Origin: Mucilaginibacter saanensis
Lineage (GTDB): Bacteria; Bacteroidota; Bacteroidia; Sphingobacteriales; Sphingobacteriaceae
Assembly: GCF_014200575.1 (NCBI RefSeq)
Contig: NZ_JACHBZ010000014.1
Location: forward strand, 1 to 64,000
DNA length: 64,000 bases
Reading direction: 5' to 3'
Shown: positions 62,717 to 64,000 of the stretch, one piece after another
Numbering within the stretch: position 1 is the stretch's first letter
Layout of the letters: every line of letters starts with the position of its first letter
Notes under the pieces: generated by a model
The model's database searches: none
Told to the model about the DNA's origin: nothing
Seen by the model: the letters and a program-made list of their open reading frames with translations, nothing else
Translations under genes and position numbers: made by a program

Positions 62717-64000
62717 TTAATCATCGTCATCTTTTCTTTTTTGTTCCAATAGTACAAAAGCGCTCCTTTTAGGTGCCGGCATTACTGATTTTTCGCCTTT
62801 TACTGATTTCCATACCACTTCATTTAAGTCCAAATCAGGTACGGCATCCTCCTTTGCAAAATTAAACAGTTCAGAACGACGGCTGCTTTCGTTATTAGCC
62901 ACATTACGTCGTTCCAGATCAACTTGCGCTGGTTTCAACTTATATGTCGTCGTGTCAGCTTTTCCGGTAAAGCATTCATACAATGGCATTGCCCCTGCAT
63001 CGTACTGGCTCATAGGAGGCAATCCAAGTATAAGCTCCATGGTTCTTAAAAAACCAGATGTTGAGTACATGGTATGTATAACGGCGTTGCGTTTTACATA
63101 AGGGCCTACCACAAAAGCCGGTGAGCGGTGTGCATCAATATGATCTGGGCCATTTTGGGCGTCATCTTCCAATATAAACACTACTGATTCCTTCCAGATA
63201 GAACTTTCAGATAAATGTTCAATAAACCTTCCAATAGCCAGATCATTATCAGCAACGGCAGCAACAGGTGATATTTTTCCGTTCTTTTGTCCGCTGGTAT
63301 GATCATTTGAAATACGGATGGTATTAAACTGTGGTACTGCATGTATAGCCAATAACGAGTCAAAATCATGCTGCCAGGCATCTACCCTCACCTGATCTTT
63401 AATATCAAGGTTAAAACCTGGTGAGTTTGCGCAAATGTGTCCCTGTAAAGTTTTAATGTTGGGTTTACCGTCATCGCTAAACTCGCCATAACTGCGGTAG
63501 CTAATTCCTGCCCGCTTACAATAATCCCAAATAAAGCCATCACGCGGATAGGTAACCGGCCGGCCGCCTTCAAAACTGGTGCTCCCGCCACGGTTACCAT
63601 AACTTGTTGGCCATGTTTTTTCAACCACATCCGTAGCGTAGGCAGCCATGCTCCAGTTATGGCCGTCGGCGCTAACCTCTGCATCAACATAAAAATTATC
63701 AAGCAAAACAAACTCTTTTGCCAGCGCATGATGGTTGGGCGTAACATGCTCGCCAAACAAACACAACGAGGTATCACCATTACCCGAAGGCATATCACCC
63801 AAAACCTGGTCATAAGTACGATTTTCTTTGATGATATAGAAAACATGTTTTATCGGTGATTTTTCGCCCAGTTTACGGGGAATCGGATTTCCGGCCTCGC
63901 CATCTGCAGTAATAGTTCTTTTATTGGTAAAAGGGGTATTGGCATAAACTTGCCGGGTATATTGCTTTAGCTGATCGGGCTTAGGACTGTCAATAAAAGA
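62717..64000 (-). CDS. Phosphoesterase/alkaline-phosphatase-superfamily protein, 5' end outside window
   Basis: The reading frame stays open to base 64000, so only the C-terminal 427 residues are seen. HVFYIIKENRTYDQVLGDMP is the phosphoesterase (PF04185-type) motif with the asparagine-arginine pair. NHHALAKEFVLLDNFYVDAE and VVFILEDDAQNGPDHIDAHR carry metal-ligand residues. An internal TTG at 63802 is not the true start. In Bacteroidota this domain is often the C-terminal half of bifunctional YncE beta-propeller/phosphatase proteins, which would fit the preceding residues. It ends in a lysine-rich DDDD tail. Confidence 0.85.
   Translation of the reverse strand, partial: SFIDSPKPDQLKQYTRQVYANTPFTNKRTITADGEAGNPIPRKLGEKSPIKHVFYIIKENRTYDQVLGDMPSGNGDTSLCLFGEHVTPNHHALAKEFVLLDNFYVDAEVSADGHNWSMAAYATDVVEKTWPTSYGNRGGSTSFEGGRPVTYPRDGFIWDYCKRAGISYRSYGEFSDDGKPNIKTLQGHICANSPGFNLDIKDQVRVDAWQHDFDSLLAIHAVPQFNTIRISNDHTSGQKNGKISPVAAVADNDLAIGRFIEHLSESSIWKESVVFILEDDAQNGPDHIDAHRSPAFVVGPYVKRNAVIHTMYSTSGFLRTMELILGLPPMSQYDAGAMPLYECFTGKADTTTYKLKPAQVDLERRNVANNESSRRSELFNFAKEDAVPDLDLNEVVWKSVKGEKSVMPAPKRSAFVLLEQKRKDDDD

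Overview
The window looks like a chromosomal segment of a Bacteroidota bacterium, most likely a Sphingobacteriaceae member (Mucilaginibacter/Pedobacter type). This is inferred from OmpA proteins with TSP3 repeats, an ECF sigma/beta-barrel pair, DUF3052-DinB, PD40 and cytochrome P460 proteins, weak Shine-Dalgarno use and moderate GC. No rRNA, tRNA or CRISPR was seen. The left edge carries the last 43 codons of an IS110-type transposase, and the right edge cuts a phosphoesterase gene.

Region 1 (1-8.2 kb) is housekeeping and envelope: IS110 remnant, OmpA porin, OsmC, DUF3052 + DinB, a fused SpmA/SpmB-type membrane protein, an ECF sigma factor coupled to an anti-sigma/beta-barrel protein, and a Rossmann epimerase.

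Region 2 (8.2-29.3 kb) is a surface-glycan locus. A plus-strand operon encodes GT2, a Wzx-type flippase, a Wzy-type polymerase, GT2, GT4, a DUF1972 glycosyltransferase, an O-antigen ligase-like protein and a nucleotidyltransferase. A tightly overlapping minus-strand operon then encodes three radical SAM proteins (two with cobalamin-type N-terminal domains) and two methyltransferases. It is divergent from a methyltransferase-amidohydrolase-GT4 unit, and a GT4 + ABC exporter pair closes the locus. Together this suggests an unusual modified or methylated glycan or glycolipid.

Region 3 (29.4-35.2 kb) has an OmpA lipoprotein, a close homologue of eukaryotic dihydroceramide delta-4 desaturase (DEGS), a PD40 propeller protein, a GlxA-type regulator and a two-gene cytochrome P460 unit.

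Region 4 (35.2-62.4 kb) is the main find: an apparently complete extracellular contractile injection system (eCIS; AFP/PVC/AlgoCIS family) read on the minus strand as one long gene train. In transcription order it holds the Pvc16-type cap (DUF4255), an unknown 388-aa protein, one sheath, two tube proteins, a DUF5908 micro-protein (absent from simple ORF calls), a LysM tube-baseplate adaptor, a VgrG-like spike, PAAR tip, gp25 wedge, baseplate J-like and Pvc12-like proteins, and a 1112-aa PKD-containing candidate fibre. It continues with a tape measure, a DUF4157-SH3-cysteine-peptidase candidate effector, a small unknown (possible immunity/chaperone), a second candidate cargo with the same N-terminal leader but no protease domain, an AAA+ ATPase, a leaderless amidase and a membrane protein. 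A strong hairpin lies after the last gene. The upstream region has two GCGTAYTTTTAC elements exactly 32 bp apart.

Region 5 (62.7-64.0 kb) is a truncated phosphoesterase (alkaline phosphatase superfamily).
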